From contig NZ_JAJUXI010000003.1 in assembly GCF_021390515.1 (NCBI RefSeq), positions 620,001 to 684,000 of the forward strand: 64,000 nucleotides of DNA, read 5' to 3'. The position numbers were made by a program, and so were the translations under genes. The notes under the pieces are model-generated. The model was not told the DNA's origin and searched no databases. It worked only from the letters and a program-made list of their open reading frames with translations. Below, piece after piece: positions 8,194 through 17,167 of the stretch; the stretch's first letter is position 1; the number at the start of each line of letters is the position of its first letter. The stretch is from Dyadobacter sp. CY326 (GTDB lineage: Bacteria; Bacteroidota; Bacteroidia; Cytophagales; Spirosomataceae).

Positions 8194-11100
8194 TCAATAT
8201 AAATTATATTTCAAACCAACTGTCGCCGTTGCACCTGTGTAAAGCGAAGAGTAAGTGTACTCCGGTTTATACTGGTAACGGCGCTGATCCTGGTTCAAAA
8301 GGTTGTTTGCGGTCACGTAAAGCGACAATTTTGGTGTAATAAAGTAGTTCACGCTTGCGTCCAGGTAATGTGCCTTATCGTAATAAACATCTCCTTTGGC
8401 ATCTGTTCCCAGAATGGTTACAAAGTCGGAAGTGTTGTTATATGACAAACGCACATTGAATTTTTTCACTTCATAAGCGAGTGACAAGTTCAAAATGTCC
8501 TTCGCGGTTCCTGGCAATTTCGGCTCGCCTTTTTTCACAAAAATGAAATTGTGCGTATAATTTGAGTACAATGTCAGGTTGTTAAGTGGCCTTGGCAAGA
8601 ACGACAAACCTTGTTGAAAAGAGAATTCCATGCCCAGAATGTTGGCAGTTCCGCCATTGCCCGGACGTGTCCGTTCCAGGTTTCCATTGCTTGCCTTCAA
8701 CTTGTCGTAATCCGTTTTGTAAGAAGCAACGGTTGCAGGGTTAGCGCCCTGTTCCAGAAGGGATTCAGGCGATTCTGCAACATTGATAACCTCACTGAAC
8801 GGCACCAGATCTCTTGACGTAATCCTGTAATTCGTAATGTTTTTGAAATACACACCTGCTGAAACAAGGCCCGTATTGCCCGTGTACAACTCTCCCAAAA
8901 GATCGAAATTGTTAGAAAGCGTGGGTTTAATGTCCGGGTTACCCTGGCTGATCACTTTGTCGCGCACGTTCACGCTGACGTAGGGCGAAATGTCTTTGTA
9001 ATTGGGACGTGAAATGGTGCTCGTATAAGCGAACCGGTAAACCTGGTTTTTTGTCGGTGCATATCTGGCAAGGAATGCAGGCATGAAGTTCAGGAATTCC
9101 GATTTCGTAGATTGTTTGGCAGGAATGAAATCCGCCCTAACATTGTAATTGTAACCTTCATATTTCACCGAGCTATGCTCAACCCTACCGCCCAAGATAA
9201 GCGAAAGCTTGTCTCCGAAGTTTTGCGTTGACATGATATAACCTGCCGAAATCGCCTCATCACCATAGTAATTATTTCCCAAAACATCCTGATAAACGCG
9301 GTTCAGCATGAAGTCTTCGGTGTCTCCGTAATAACTTTTGTTGAGGTTGGAAACCCATTCAGATGAGCCTGCATTGCCGACATTGTAATCAGATTCAATG
9401 TTGAGCGTTTTGCTGATGTTGGTTGAATTGTTCGCAAATCCAGACCAGAATGGCGCCCAGCCCACGTAATCCGCAACTTTTGGATTTTTGCCGGCGGCTA
9501 GTTCAGCATCATATTTGGCGCGCAATGCAGGATCAATCTGCGGGGTCCATCTAACGCGTCTGGTCGTTTCGTTTGTCAATGTCAACCCACGGTATTTCCC
9601 ACCAAATTTCAGGATGTTACTAAATTTCCCTTCCACCAACGGAACAGAGATATCAACCTGCGCCAGATATTGATTCGTGCTGGCGCGTCTGTCGGTGCCT
9701 GTGAAGTTGTCCATATACCAGGTGTCGGCCGAATCGGCACGATACGAAGGCTTATCCTTTAAGTTTTCAAGAATGTTTTCGATCTCAAATCCATTGTTTG
9801 CTTTGATAAATCGTGGATTGGTATAATCCATTTGCACGCTTTTCTCATTCTCACTTTCAAGTTCCAGCTCGATCACATCGGGACGGTCGGTAACGTTTTT
9901 CAGATAAGAGCCTTTCCAGTTTACCTTCACTTTTCCCAAAATATGCTCGCCTTCCAATCCAAAATTGATGATTTTCTGTACAATCTGGCTTCCGTTTCTG
10001 TTATTTAAACCGCCTTCAATGTGGCGTTCCAGTTCTGGCTGGTAAACCGGATGTTTCGGATCGTTCTCCATATTGAGGTAAGGAACGCCGGCGACGTCAT
10101 CAATGTAATCATTGTTCGCATCCGTGATTTTCCGGTTTCCCTCCCAGCCCGCAGCACGCTGCCAGTTTTTCGGGTAACCTGCACCAATATCATCCACTTT
10201 TAGGGTTGAAATTTTGCGCCAGTCGTTGTATTTGTTGTAAATCCCAGTGAAAGTTAGCGTGTTCTTTGCATTGAGTTTGTAATCAATGCCCACCGTGTAA
10301 CTCTGTCTGATCCGTTCCAGATTGTTTTGCACCATGTTCAGAAAGCGCGGCATAAAATAGGTTTTCTGATCCACCCATTTCACATCTTCCCAGGTTGTCT
10401 GATGATCATCCGAGCCCAGAAACTGCCGATAATAAGAAACAGAGGCCATTACACCCAGTTTTTTATCTTTCAAAAAGCGATCACCAAAAACCACATTGGC
10501 ATTGTAAGCAGGTTTTTGCACAATGTCGCTGTAACCCGTTCCCGCAGTGACAGAAAGCAACCTGGCAAAAGGCGCTTTTCTGGTCACCAGATTTACTACA
10601 CCACCAATCGCATCGCCGTCCATATCCGGCGTGATCGCTTTGGTAACCTCAACAGACTGAACCATATCCGCAGGAATTGCGCTGATCCCAACCGCACGAT
10701 TTTCGCCCGTTCCGGCAATGCTTGATCCGTTAATGTTGATCGTACTTTTAGATGGGTCCGTTCCCCTGATGCTCACCAGCGAAGCCTCGCCCTGATCCAG
10801 CTGCACGTAAATTCCCGGCACGCGTTTCAGTGCGTCACCAATGTTAGGGTCAGGAAAACGCCCAACCTGATCGGCGGAAATGACATTCACGATCCGGTCC
10901 GAATTCTTTTGCTGGTTCAATGCTTTCAGCGTGGCGCTACGGTTTCCTGTCACGACCACAGCTTGCAGGTTGTTGTCTGCAAGGTTCAGCTTGAAGTTCG
11001 TTTTTACGTTTTGTCCGGCAATGGTTACGGCTTGCTTCGAAATTTCGTAGCCAATGTAAGTCACCGTCAAATTGTAAGCGCCATTGGGCACGTCGATGAG

Positions 11101-11274
11101 CGTGTAATTTCCATTCTGATCGGAAACGGTTCCGCGGGACAACTCTTCAATTTTCACAGTTGCGCCCGGCAAGCTCAGGTTATTGTCGTCGATGATGCGC
11201 CCGGTTATCAGACTTTGCGAGAAGCCTACGGACGGAATTGCAAATAATAGGAGCAGTAGTAAGATTTTTTTCAT
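8194..11274 (-). CDS. TonB-dependent outer membrane receptor
   Basis: The 1026-aa protein has a signal peptide (MKKILLLLLLFAIPSVGFSQ), a carboxypeptidase-regulatory-like domain (SLITGRIIDDNNLSLPGATV to about 95), a plug domain (VVTGNRSATLKALNQQKN, then DALKRVPGIYVQLDQGEASL and ISIRGTDPSK-like VSIRGTDPSK) and a long beta-barrel ending GLKYNLY. The DMDGDAIGGVVNLVTRKAPF stretch is typical of the TonB-Xanth-Caul type. It imports an unknown substrate with TonB/ExbBD energy. It heads a unit with the peroxidase and purple acid phosphatase genes. That context, with a weak Pho-box-like triplet upstream, suggests a phosphate-containing organic compound, but this is inferred. Confidence 0.9.
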   Translation of the reverse strand: MKKILLLLLLFAIPSVGFSQSLITGRIIDDNNLSLPGATVKIEELSRGTVSDQNGNYTLIDVPNGAYNLTVTYIGYEISKQAVTIAGQNVKTNFKLNLADNNLQAVVVTGNRSATLKALNQQKNSDRIVNVISADQVGRFPDPNIGDALKRVPGIYVQLDQGEASLVSIRGTDPSKSTININGSSIAGTGENRAVGISAIPADMVQSVEVTKAITPDMDGDAIGGVVNLVTRKAPFARLLSVTAGTGYSDIVQKPAYNANVVFGDRFLKDKKLGVMASVSYYRQFLGSDDHQTTWEDVKWVDQKTYFMPRFLNMVQNNLERIRQSYTVGIDYKLNAKNTLTFTGIYNKYNDWRKISTLKVDDIGAGYPKNWQRAAGWEGNRKITDANNDYIDDVAGVPYLNMENDPKHPVYQPELERHIEGGLNNRNGSQIVQKIINFGLEGEHILGKVKVNWKGSYLKNVTDRPDVIELELESENEKSVQMDYTNPRFIKANNGFEIENILENLKDKPSYRADSADTWYMDNFTGTDRRASTNQYLAQVDISVPLVEGKFSNILKFGGKYRGLTLTNETTRRVRWTPQIDPALRAKYDAELAAGKNPKVADYVGWAPFWSGFANNSTNISKTLNIESDYNVGNAGSSEWVSNLNKSYYGDTEDFMLNRVYQDVLGNNYYGDEAISAGYIMSTQNFGDKLSLILGGRVEHSSVKYEGYNYNVRADFIPAKQSTKSEFLNFMPAFLARYAPTKNQVYRFAYTSTISRPNYKDISPYVSVNVRDKVISQGNPDIKPTLSNNFDLLGELYTGNTGLVSAGVYFKNITNYRITSRDLVPFSEVINVAESPESLLEQGANPATVASYKTDYDKLKASNGNLERTRPGNGGTANILGMEFSFQQGLSFLPRPLNNLTLYSNYTHNFIFVKKGEPKLPGTAKDILNLSLAYEVKKFNVRLSYNNTSDFVTILGTDAKGDVYYDKAHYLDASVNYFITPKLSLYVTANNLLNQDQRRYQYKPEYTYSSLYTGATATVGLKYNLY

Positions 11275-11388
11275 GCGATTTTTTTTAAATCAATTCGATG
11301 GTGAGAGACTCAGTTTTTGCCTGGCCATATAAAGGTCACCATGAAAAATCAGGAAGCTAATGATCGGATGTTGCAAAACGTCGACAAG

Positions 11389-11416
11389 CGTTCAATGTGC
11401 GTTAACAGATCGTCTA
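11389..11416 (-). promoter_or_regulatory. Possible Pho-box-like triplet upstream of TonB receptor/phosphatase unit
   Basis: On the minus strand TAGACG (from 11416), TTAACG (from 11405) and TGAACG (from 11394) follow an 11-bp period. The match is weaker than at 2903 or 36807, and no TAnnTTTG stands at the same 20-nt distance. Confidence is therefore low. Confidence 0.3.
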
Positions 11417-11490
11417 CATCGTAAAAAAATAAAGATTAATAGACTGAAAATCAATGTGTTGATCCCTTCACTCGCTGCCATTATCTTTGT

Positions 11491-11515
11491 GTTAACAGAT
11501 GCGTAAACTGTTAAC
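11491..11515. promoter_or_regulatory. Palindrome GTTAACAG-N9-CTGTTAAC
   Basis: GTTAACAG (11491-11498) and CTGTTAAC (11508-11515) are exact inverted 8-mers with a 9-nt spacer. A third copy, GTTAACAGAT, lies at 11401-11410. The sites sit in the 264-nt gap between the TPR-HTH regulator gene and the TonB receptor gene and look like operator half-sites. Confidence 0.45.
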
Positions 11516-11538
11516 ATTAGGCTCGAAAAAGGAGAATT

Positions 11539-13167
11539 TCAGAGGTTATGCACAAATTGTTGCAGGCTGGCGTCTTCCTGTAATTGGAGTTTTTTGCGCA
11601 AGCGATAACGCGTTGTACGCAAGCTGGTTTGCGAAACGGCAAGCATTGTTGCGATGTCTGCGGAATTGAGGTTCATTTTTAAAAGGGACAAAAAACGAAT
11701 GTCCGTTGCGGTCAGCGCCGCAGAATATTTCATTACTTTTTCTGAAAAATCTTTGTGGACATGCTCAAAAACGATCCGGAAATCTTCCCAGTTTTTGTCC
11801 TGATTGCTGTTAACGTCTATGAACTCAACGAGCTGTTTCAGCTCCCGCCGCTGATCGCGTTTGTCGTCTTTGACAATGGTTGCAAGTTTGGTTTTGAGTT
11901 CATCGAGCAATTCATTCTTTTTGATCATGTTCAATGTCAAACTGGTCAGTTCTTTGCTTCGCAGTTCCAATTCTGCCTTCAAACCTTCCTGATGCAAATG
12001 CTTGTTATGCAATTCCAGCTCCATCGCCTGCTGGCGCGTTTCATATAAAGCCTTGCTGTTTTTGATTTTCAAACGCTGTCGGCTTAGCAAACTGATTCCT
12101 AAAAACGTCGCCAACAAACTGATGATCAATACTGAAATCGTTAATATCTGGCTAATGCGATTTTTATCTTCAAGCTGCTGAATCTCATTGTCTTTACGCT
12201 GAACGTCGAAAACAGTCTGCAACAGGTTCAATCGCTGCTCACTATCCGTGTTATAGCTTTTGGAATATGCAATTCGTGATTTCTCGCTGTAAAAATACGC
12301 ACTGTCAAATTGGCCCAGCTGCTCAAAAGTTTTGGCCAGGTCGCGGTGTGCGCTGCTAAGCTGTCGGTTATCGTGCAGTCGGGCGGCTAATAATTCGGCT
12401 TTTTTGCTGTATATCAATGCTTGCTGATAATTGCCGATCTTGCGATAAGTGTCACCAATGTTGTTGAGCACTGCGGCCAGTTCAATGTTCGCCGACAACT
12501 CGCCGATGATTTTTTGTGCTTGCAAAAAGTATTTTAACGCAATCTGGAATTTGCCCTGATCTTCATAAATGCTCCCGATGCTCGAGTAAGTGTATGCGAT
12601 CTGACTTTTGTCGTTCAGCTTTTTGAACTCCGTCAATGCGAGTTCCTGATAAATGTAGGAGCTGTCATAAGCGCCTTTTTGCTCAAAAACCTGGCCAATG
12701 TAACCGTAAGATTCCGCGATTCCCTTGTGATAGCGCTTGGTTTTAAACAAGGTCAGCGCCTCCCGGAAATTACTGAGCGCCGTTTCGTTCCGCTTATTTT
12801 TGAAGTAAATTCTGCCAATCCGGTTCAGGTTGTTTCCAAGATCGACGGGATTTTTATTTTTGGAAAAATAGGGATCAGCTTTATGATAATAGGAAAGTGC
12901 CTGGGAAAGCGCGCCTTCTTCAAACAAAATATCGCCAATCTGCTGGTAACACAAGGCCGCCTTATCGAAATCCTTTTTCTTCAATGCATTGTCAAGCGAT
13001 CGCCTGATTTTTCTGTAAACAGAATCCGGCTCAGATGGGCTGCTAAGGCTTATTTTATTCGCCGATTCCGCTTGTGTGTGCAATGTGGGCATGAGCAGCA
13101 ATGCCAAAACCAAGCGGAGAGACAAACGGATAATTTTGGGAACATGCAACAACAAACTAGGCTTCAT
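11539..13167 (-). CDS. TPR-repeat regulator with membrane segment and LuxR-type HTH
   Basis: The 542-aa product has a signal or anchor segment (LRLVLALLLMPTLHTQAES), about seven tetratricopeptide repeats (for example GNNLNRIGRIYFKNKRNETA and IAYTYSSIGSIYEDQGKFQI), one membrane helix (ILTISVLIISLLATFLGISL), a Glu/Leu-rich coiled coil and a C-terminal helix-turn-helix (LTATDIRFLSLLKMNLNSAD, IATMLAVSQTSLRTTRYRLR). This is the known Bacteroidota design in which a periplasmic TPR sensor is joined through the membrane to a cytoplasmic LuxR-like DNA-binding domain. An in-frame GTG at 13173 is an alternative start. It lies upstream of the TonB receptor unit on the same strand and may control it; this is inferred from position and from the GTTAACAG sites between them. 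Confidence 0.85.
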   Translation of the reverse strand: MKPSLLLHVPKIIRLSLRLVLALLLMPTLHTQAESANKISLSSPSEPDSVYRKIRRSLDNALKKKDFDKAALCYQQIGDILFEEGALSQALSYYHKADPYFSKNKNPVDLGNNLNRIGRIYFKNKRNETALSNFREALTLFKTKRYHKGIAESYGYIGQVFEQKGAYDSSYIYQELALTEFKKLNDKSQIAYTYSSIGSIYEDQGKFQIALKYFLQAQKIIGELSANIELAAVLNNIGDTYRKIGNYQQALIYSKKAELLAARLHDNRQLSSAHRDLAKTFEQLGQFDSAYFYSEKSRIAYSKSYNTDSEQRLNLLQTVFDVQRKDNEIQQLEDKNRISQILTISVLIISLLATFLGISLLSRQRLKIKNSKALYETRQQAMELELHNKHLHQEGLKAELELRSKELTSLTLNMIKKNELLDELKTKLATIVKDDKRDQRRELKQLVEFIDVNSNQDKNWEDFRIVFEHVHKDFSEKVMKYSAALTATDIRFLSLLKMNLNSADIATMLAVSQTSLRTTRYRLRKKLQLQEDASLQQFVHNL

Positions 13168-13267
13168 TGACACGGAAAACTTGGAAAACCTACCAAGGTA
13201 ATGCGCCTATGTTACCTCATCTTTACGGGATCATTAATTTACAGGCTTGCTGCAATTCCTTGTCACG

Positions 13268-14722
13268 TCACCTTTGCGAAATTGCCCCGGCAGAATAGTA
13301 AAGTTCCGCAACTGCTTTCTGATATCCGGCCACAAGCTCCGCCTGTTTAATCTTCATATCGATCAATTTGCTTTCGCGGCTATTGATCAGGAACAGCGTG
13401 CTTTCGCCGAGTTCAAATTTGGCGAGCTCTCCACTGAGCAGGATCTGCTGATTTTCAATGCTTTGTGTTTGAATGGCGAGCTGCGATTCATATGCGAGCA
13501 ATGTGTTGTATGCGCTCAGGATTTTTGTATTGATCTCCCGGCCGGTTTGCTGCACATCGTATTTTAATGACATTTGCTTCACTTTTATTTCCTGCAATTT
13601 TCCACGTTGCGCCCTGAGAAACAGCGGAAAGGAAAAGTCTACGCCCATTTTGTAATTGTTCCATTGCAAGTCGTAATATTCCGGAACGTAGGAGCCGAAA
13701 TCCGTGCGGCTGGTGATCAATGATGCGCTGACACTGAGCTTGGGTTTCAACATTTCCCGCCTGTAATTTCTTTCCAGTTGAAGTTGTAAACCCTTGTTTT
13801 TCAAGGCCATCAGCTCCGGGTGTGTGCTGGCTGCATTGCCCAGCAATGTTTCAAGTTGATTCCGGTAAACGGCCGTGACAGCTGGCTCGGTGGTTTGCGG
13901 CACAATGCTGTCGGGCAGTTCGAGCGGTTCCTGCTGTTGGTTCCAAAGGTGGTTTGACATAACGAGGCGCGCATTGTTCAGCTCCACTTTGATCTTGGCA
14001 AGCTGCAAGCTCCTTTCCTGAAATGTAATGGCTGCTTCTACGGAATCTATTGCGGGCTTATCTCCGAGCAAAGCCTGATTTTTGACTGCCAAAAATCTTG
14101 TATATGCCAGATCCGCGCCATCACGGATCAATGCATATTGCCGGTGAGCATAAAACCAGTTCCAGTAATCCTTGACAGCATCAAACCAAACCTTGTTAAT
14201 CTGCTTAATCTTCTCAGCCTCTGCGTAGTCGACCATCACTCTGGCTTGTCTCAATGTATTTCTCCTCGCATCGATCAACAAGCCTTGTCCGATGGGAATA
14301 TTCAGACCAAGTCCTGCCAGTCCGGGCGTGCTGGTCCGCGTTTCAGGATTCGTGTAAGTCCCGACGAAGCGATCATAACCGATCTTCAAATCCGCTCCTG
14401 CAAGCCACAATGGCACTTTTAATTCATTAGACCAATTGTTATAATATTCCGTGTTGCCAAATGTTTTTCTGGCAAACTGACTTTTCAATGCTGGATCAAA
14501 ATCACCCCAAGCCTGCTGGACCTTCGCCCTCGCCTCTTCGCTCAAAAGTCCCGCCTGTTTGACAATGGGATGATGCATGAGCACAATTTCCTCCAAATCT
14601 TTCAGGGCAAAAATGCGGGCATTGGTGTTAATTGTGTCGCTTTGCGCATGGCCGGTTGAGAGGCCGACAACGATTAGAAACAGCAAAGCGAGCATTTGTC
14701 TAATTTTCCTTAAAAGCTTCAT
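13268..14722 (-). CDS. TolC family outer membrane efflux protein
   Basis: The 484-aa protein has a signal peptide (MLALLFLIVVGLSTGHAQ) and the long, helical, Gln/Ala/Leu-rich repeats of outer membrane efflux proteins in two halves (about 45-245 and 280-480). Examples are LEEIVLMHHPIVKQAG and later YNTLLAYESQLAIQTQSIEN, with FELGESTLFLINSRE near the end, a stretch common in TolC-like proteins. It would form the outer membrane channel of the tripartite exporter whose HlyD-like adaptor and ABC membrane domain genes lie directly upstream on the same strand (29-nt gap to the adaptor gene). Confidence 0.92.
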   Translation of the reverse strand: MKLLRKIRQMLALLFLIVVGLSTGHAQSDTINTNARIFALKDLEEIVLMHHPIVKQAGLLSEEARAKVQQAWGDFDPALKSQFARKTFGNTEYYNNWSNELKVPLWLAGADLKIGYDRFVGTYTNPETRTSTPGLAGLGLNIPIGQGLLIDARRNTLRQARVMVDYAEAEKIKQINKVWFDAVKDYWNWFYAHRQYALIRDGADLAYTRFLAVKNQALLGDKPAIDSVEAAITFQERSLQLAKIKVELNNARLVMSNHLWNQQQEPLELPDSIVPQTTEPAVTAVYRNQLETLLGNAASTHPELMALKNKGLQLQLERNYRREMLKPKLSVSASLITSRTDFGSYVPEYYDLQWNNYKMGVDFSFPLFLRAQRGKLQEIKVKQMSLKYDVQQTGREINTKILSAYNTLLAYESQLAIQTQSIENQQILLSGELAKFELGESTLFLINSRESKLIDMKIKQAELVAGYQKAVAELYYSAGAISQR

Positions 14723-14751
14723 TATTAGTATTATATCATCACTTTTATCAT

Positions 14752-16104
14752 TTATTTCGCCCCAACCTGCACTGCTGGCTCAGCTTCCAGACTTGGTGGA
14801 AATCCATTAAGCTGCCGCCATATTTCATACCAAACCGGCACTGACCTGAGGATAACCCGACCATACACGCCCGATCCCTGGCGCAACTGTTTCGGCCAGG
14901 GCTGATCTTTATCGGGGACAGGCAGGGTAGGCCTCACGAGCAGACGATATTTCCCGCTCTCGCTGCTTACCAAATCGATCACAGAAACGCGGCCCGCAAA
15001 AGTCCCGACTGCAACCGAAGGCCATCCCGAAAATTGAACCGAAGGCCAACCCTCAAATTGCAGACGCACATCACTATTGTTCAAAATCAGCGGAACATCC
15101 ATTGCATCGACATAGATCTCGGCGGCAACAAGCGGCGCCTCGGGTTGCAATGTTGCTATGGATTCGCCCTCTTTAATGTTCTCCCCGATGCCCGCTTTCA
15201 GCGTTTTTACCACAAATCCTTTTTGCGGCGCACGCACCACATACAATCCGCGACGAATGGTCGTGTTGGAAATCTCATTGCGCAACTTGGCAATCTCACC
15301 CTGCGCGCTGACCTTGCTGGAAAGTGCGGAGCTCATTTCGGACTGCGCTTTTGCCAGCGACTGCTCATATTCGGCTCTGATATTATCCAGTTCAATGCGC
15401 GCATTAAGCAGTGACTGGATGGAGTTGTTGAGCTTGTTTTGCTGGCTGATAACCTTTGCATTGTCCTCCTGCAACTTCAACCTGCGCGATTCAATGTCGG
15501 TAAGAGAGAATAACCCATTTGTATAACCGGCTTCGTAACGCGCCAGCCGCGACTTGCTGATTTCGTAAAACCTCTGCACCGCCACGAGATCAGCGCTATC
15601 AATCTTGACATAGTTTTCCGCCTGATGCACTTTGTTTTCAGCCGAGTTCAATTTTATGGCAAGTCCTCTGGTCAATGCACGCATTTGCGCAGAAGTTGCT
15701 TCCATCTTCTGCGTGGCTGCGGCTTCGTTCCCGGCTTTGGCGGCAAGCTGTTCTTCAAGGCGCTTAGGCAGTTGCGGGTCAAAATATGACTGGCTGGTTT
15801 CTGAGATAATCAGAATGGTGTCGCCTTCATTTACGTGCTGTCCTTCACGGACTGCCCAATGTTCAATGCGCCCTCCTATTTGATTCTGAACCGTTTGCGG
15901 CCTGTCTTCCGGCCGCAATGCAGTAACATTGCCGCGCCCTGGAATGGTCTGCCGCCAGGGCATGAATAAAATAATAACAAAGACGAAAAGCAGTGCGAGC
16001 ATCACTCTGCCCAGCATTTTAGGCCCTCGCGTTTTCAGAATTTCATGTTGGGAAAGGACTCCCATTGCCTCCCATTTCCCTTTTTCAGCTGCATTAATAG
16101 CCAT
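14752..16104 (-). CDS. HlyD-type periplasmic adaptor protein
   Basis: The 450-aa product has an N-terminal cytoplasmic tail, one membrane helix (MLALLFVFVIILFMPW), a lipoyl-like beta domain (TVQNQIGGRIEHWAVREGQH, VNEGDTILIIS), a very long coiled-coil hairpin (about 110-300) and a second lipoyl half (VVRAPQKGFVVKTLKAGIGE). This is the membrane fusion protein of type I secretion or tripartite efflux. The start is the ATG at 16104 (MAINAAEKGKWEAMG), which overlaps the end of the ABC membrane gene by 11 nt and implies translational coupling. A longer open frame to 16176 would overlap that gene much further and is rejected. Confidence 0.9.
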   Translation of the reverse strand: MAINAAEKGKWEAMGVLSQHEILKTRGPKMLGRVMLALLFVFVIILFMPWRQTIPGRGNVTALRPEDRPQTVQNQIGGRIEHWAVREGQHVNEGDTILIISETSQSYFDPQLPKRLEEQLAAKAGNEAAATQKMEATSAQMRALTRGLAIKLNSAENKVHQAENYVKIDSADLVAVQRFYEISKSRLARYEAGYTNGLFSLTDIESRRLKLQEDNAKVISQQNKLNNSIQSLLNARIELDNIRAEYEQSLAKAQSEMSSALSSKVSAQGEIAKLRNEISNTTIRRGLYVVRAPQKGFVVKTLKAGIGENIKEGESIATLQPEAPLVAAEIYVDAMDVPLILNNSDVRLQFEGWPSVQFSGWPSVAVGTFAGRVSVIDLVSSESGKYRLLVRPTLPVPDKDQPWPKQLRQGSGVYGRVILRSVPVWYEIWRQLNGFPPSLEAEPAVQVGAK

Positions 16105-17101
16105 TTGCCACCTCACTTTCTTCCAGTTCCAGGTCTGTAACGACGGCCAGTTTTTCACTGCCGGTGACCATATCAAAAATTGTATTCAAGCTTGTCATAA
16201 ATTTTTCAACAGCGTAACTGATTTGAACAATAATAACCTCTGCCGCCACAAATTGTCCGAGTGTCATTTGGCGCTCAATTACATAATAGGAACCCATTAA
16301 CAAAAGGCCACCCATGAGAAATGTCCGCAAAACAACGGAGCTGGCAAAGAATTTTCGAAGGATTCTGAAATGTGCGTTTCTTGCTTTCAGATATTTTGAC
16401 GTAATCCTGTCGGTTTCTGTAATCACCTTCCTGAGTTGATCAGGCTGATAGCGATAATCGTCCAGATTGGCCGCGACTTTTTCCAAATAAGCCACCACTT
16501 CATATTTGTATTCTGATTCGTCAATGCTCGTAGCGACACCTCTTTTGTAAAAAAGGGCAAGCATTAAAAGGATCACAAGCACCGTAAAGACGCCAAACAC
16601 GATGAAAACCGGGTGGTAAAACGAAAGCAGAATGGCCGCGAAAAAGATTTGAACTGTGGAAGCGACAACATCGACCAGCAATTTTGTAAGCCCTTTTTGA
16701 ATGGTGATCACATCAAAAAAGCGGTTTACCAACTCCGGGGGATTTTCACCGGTCAACTCTTCCCTTTTAATTCTTGGGAAACGATAGGCAAATTCCAATG
16801 TCGCTTTCGCAAAGATCTTCTGCTCAATCACTTCCACCAGTGTCAATTGACCAATCAACAAAAGCCCGCCGACGACAACACCCATCAGCACGACACCGAT
16901 AAGGATATACGTGGAACTGTACAATGCACCGTTTGACAAGAAATTGAAAACCGCCGTTGTGCCCAGTGGAAGCGTCAACCCGATGAGGCCGATGAGCATG
17001 GCGTAAATGAAAATATAGTTGATTGTGGTTCTTTCTACGTAAAGCATCCCCATTAACCTCTCCCAGGGGGTGGGAGCTTCGACATGATGTCCCTTCTTCA
17101 T
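16094..17101 (-). CDS. ABC exporter membrane domain lacking an ATPase domain
   Basis: The 335-aa protein is only a type 1 exporter membrane domain. I see about six hydrophobic helices (NYIFIYAMLIGLIGLTLPLG, YILIGVVLMGVVVGGLLLIG, IFFAAILLSFYHPVFIVFGV and others) and a family-typical YVIERQMTLGQFVAAEVII loop. It stops at LELEESEVANGY. There is no Walker A (GxxGxGKS/T), no LSGGQ and no Walker B, which normally follow in the same chain for about 230 residues. No ATPase gene lies nearby. It forms an overlapping operon with the HlyD and TolC genes. It may borrow an ATPase in trans or work without one. Confidence 0.85.
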   Translation of the reverse strand: MKKGHHVEAPTPWERLMGMLYVERTTINYIFIYAMLIGLIGLTLPLGTTAVFNFLSNGALYSSTYILIGVVLMGVVVGGLLLIGQLTLVEVIEQKIFAKATLEFAYRFPRIKREELTGENPPELVNRFFDVITIQKGLTKLLVDVVASTVQIFFAAILLSFYHPVFIVFGVFTVLVILLMLALFYKRGVATSIDESEYKYEVVAYLEKVAANLDDYRYQPDQLRKVITETDRITSKYLKARNAHFRILRKFFASSVVLRTFLMGGLLLMGSYYVIERQMTLGQFVAAEVIIVQISYAVEKFMTSLNTIFDMVTGSEKLAVVTDLELEESEVANGY

Positions 17102-17167
17102 TCTATTATAAATTGTTAAACATAGACACGCGCACTAATTTGAAAGAGCCGCTTTTGCAGCGAACTC

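Noticed and set aside
13196..13217. AGGTAA/TTACCT hairpin after TolC
   Set aside because: Only six pairs and no T-run; too weak to call a terminator.
16105..16176. Longer N-terminus for the HlyD-type adaptor
   Set aside because: It would overlap the ABC membrane gene by 83 nt; the ATG at 16104 gives the usual short overlap.
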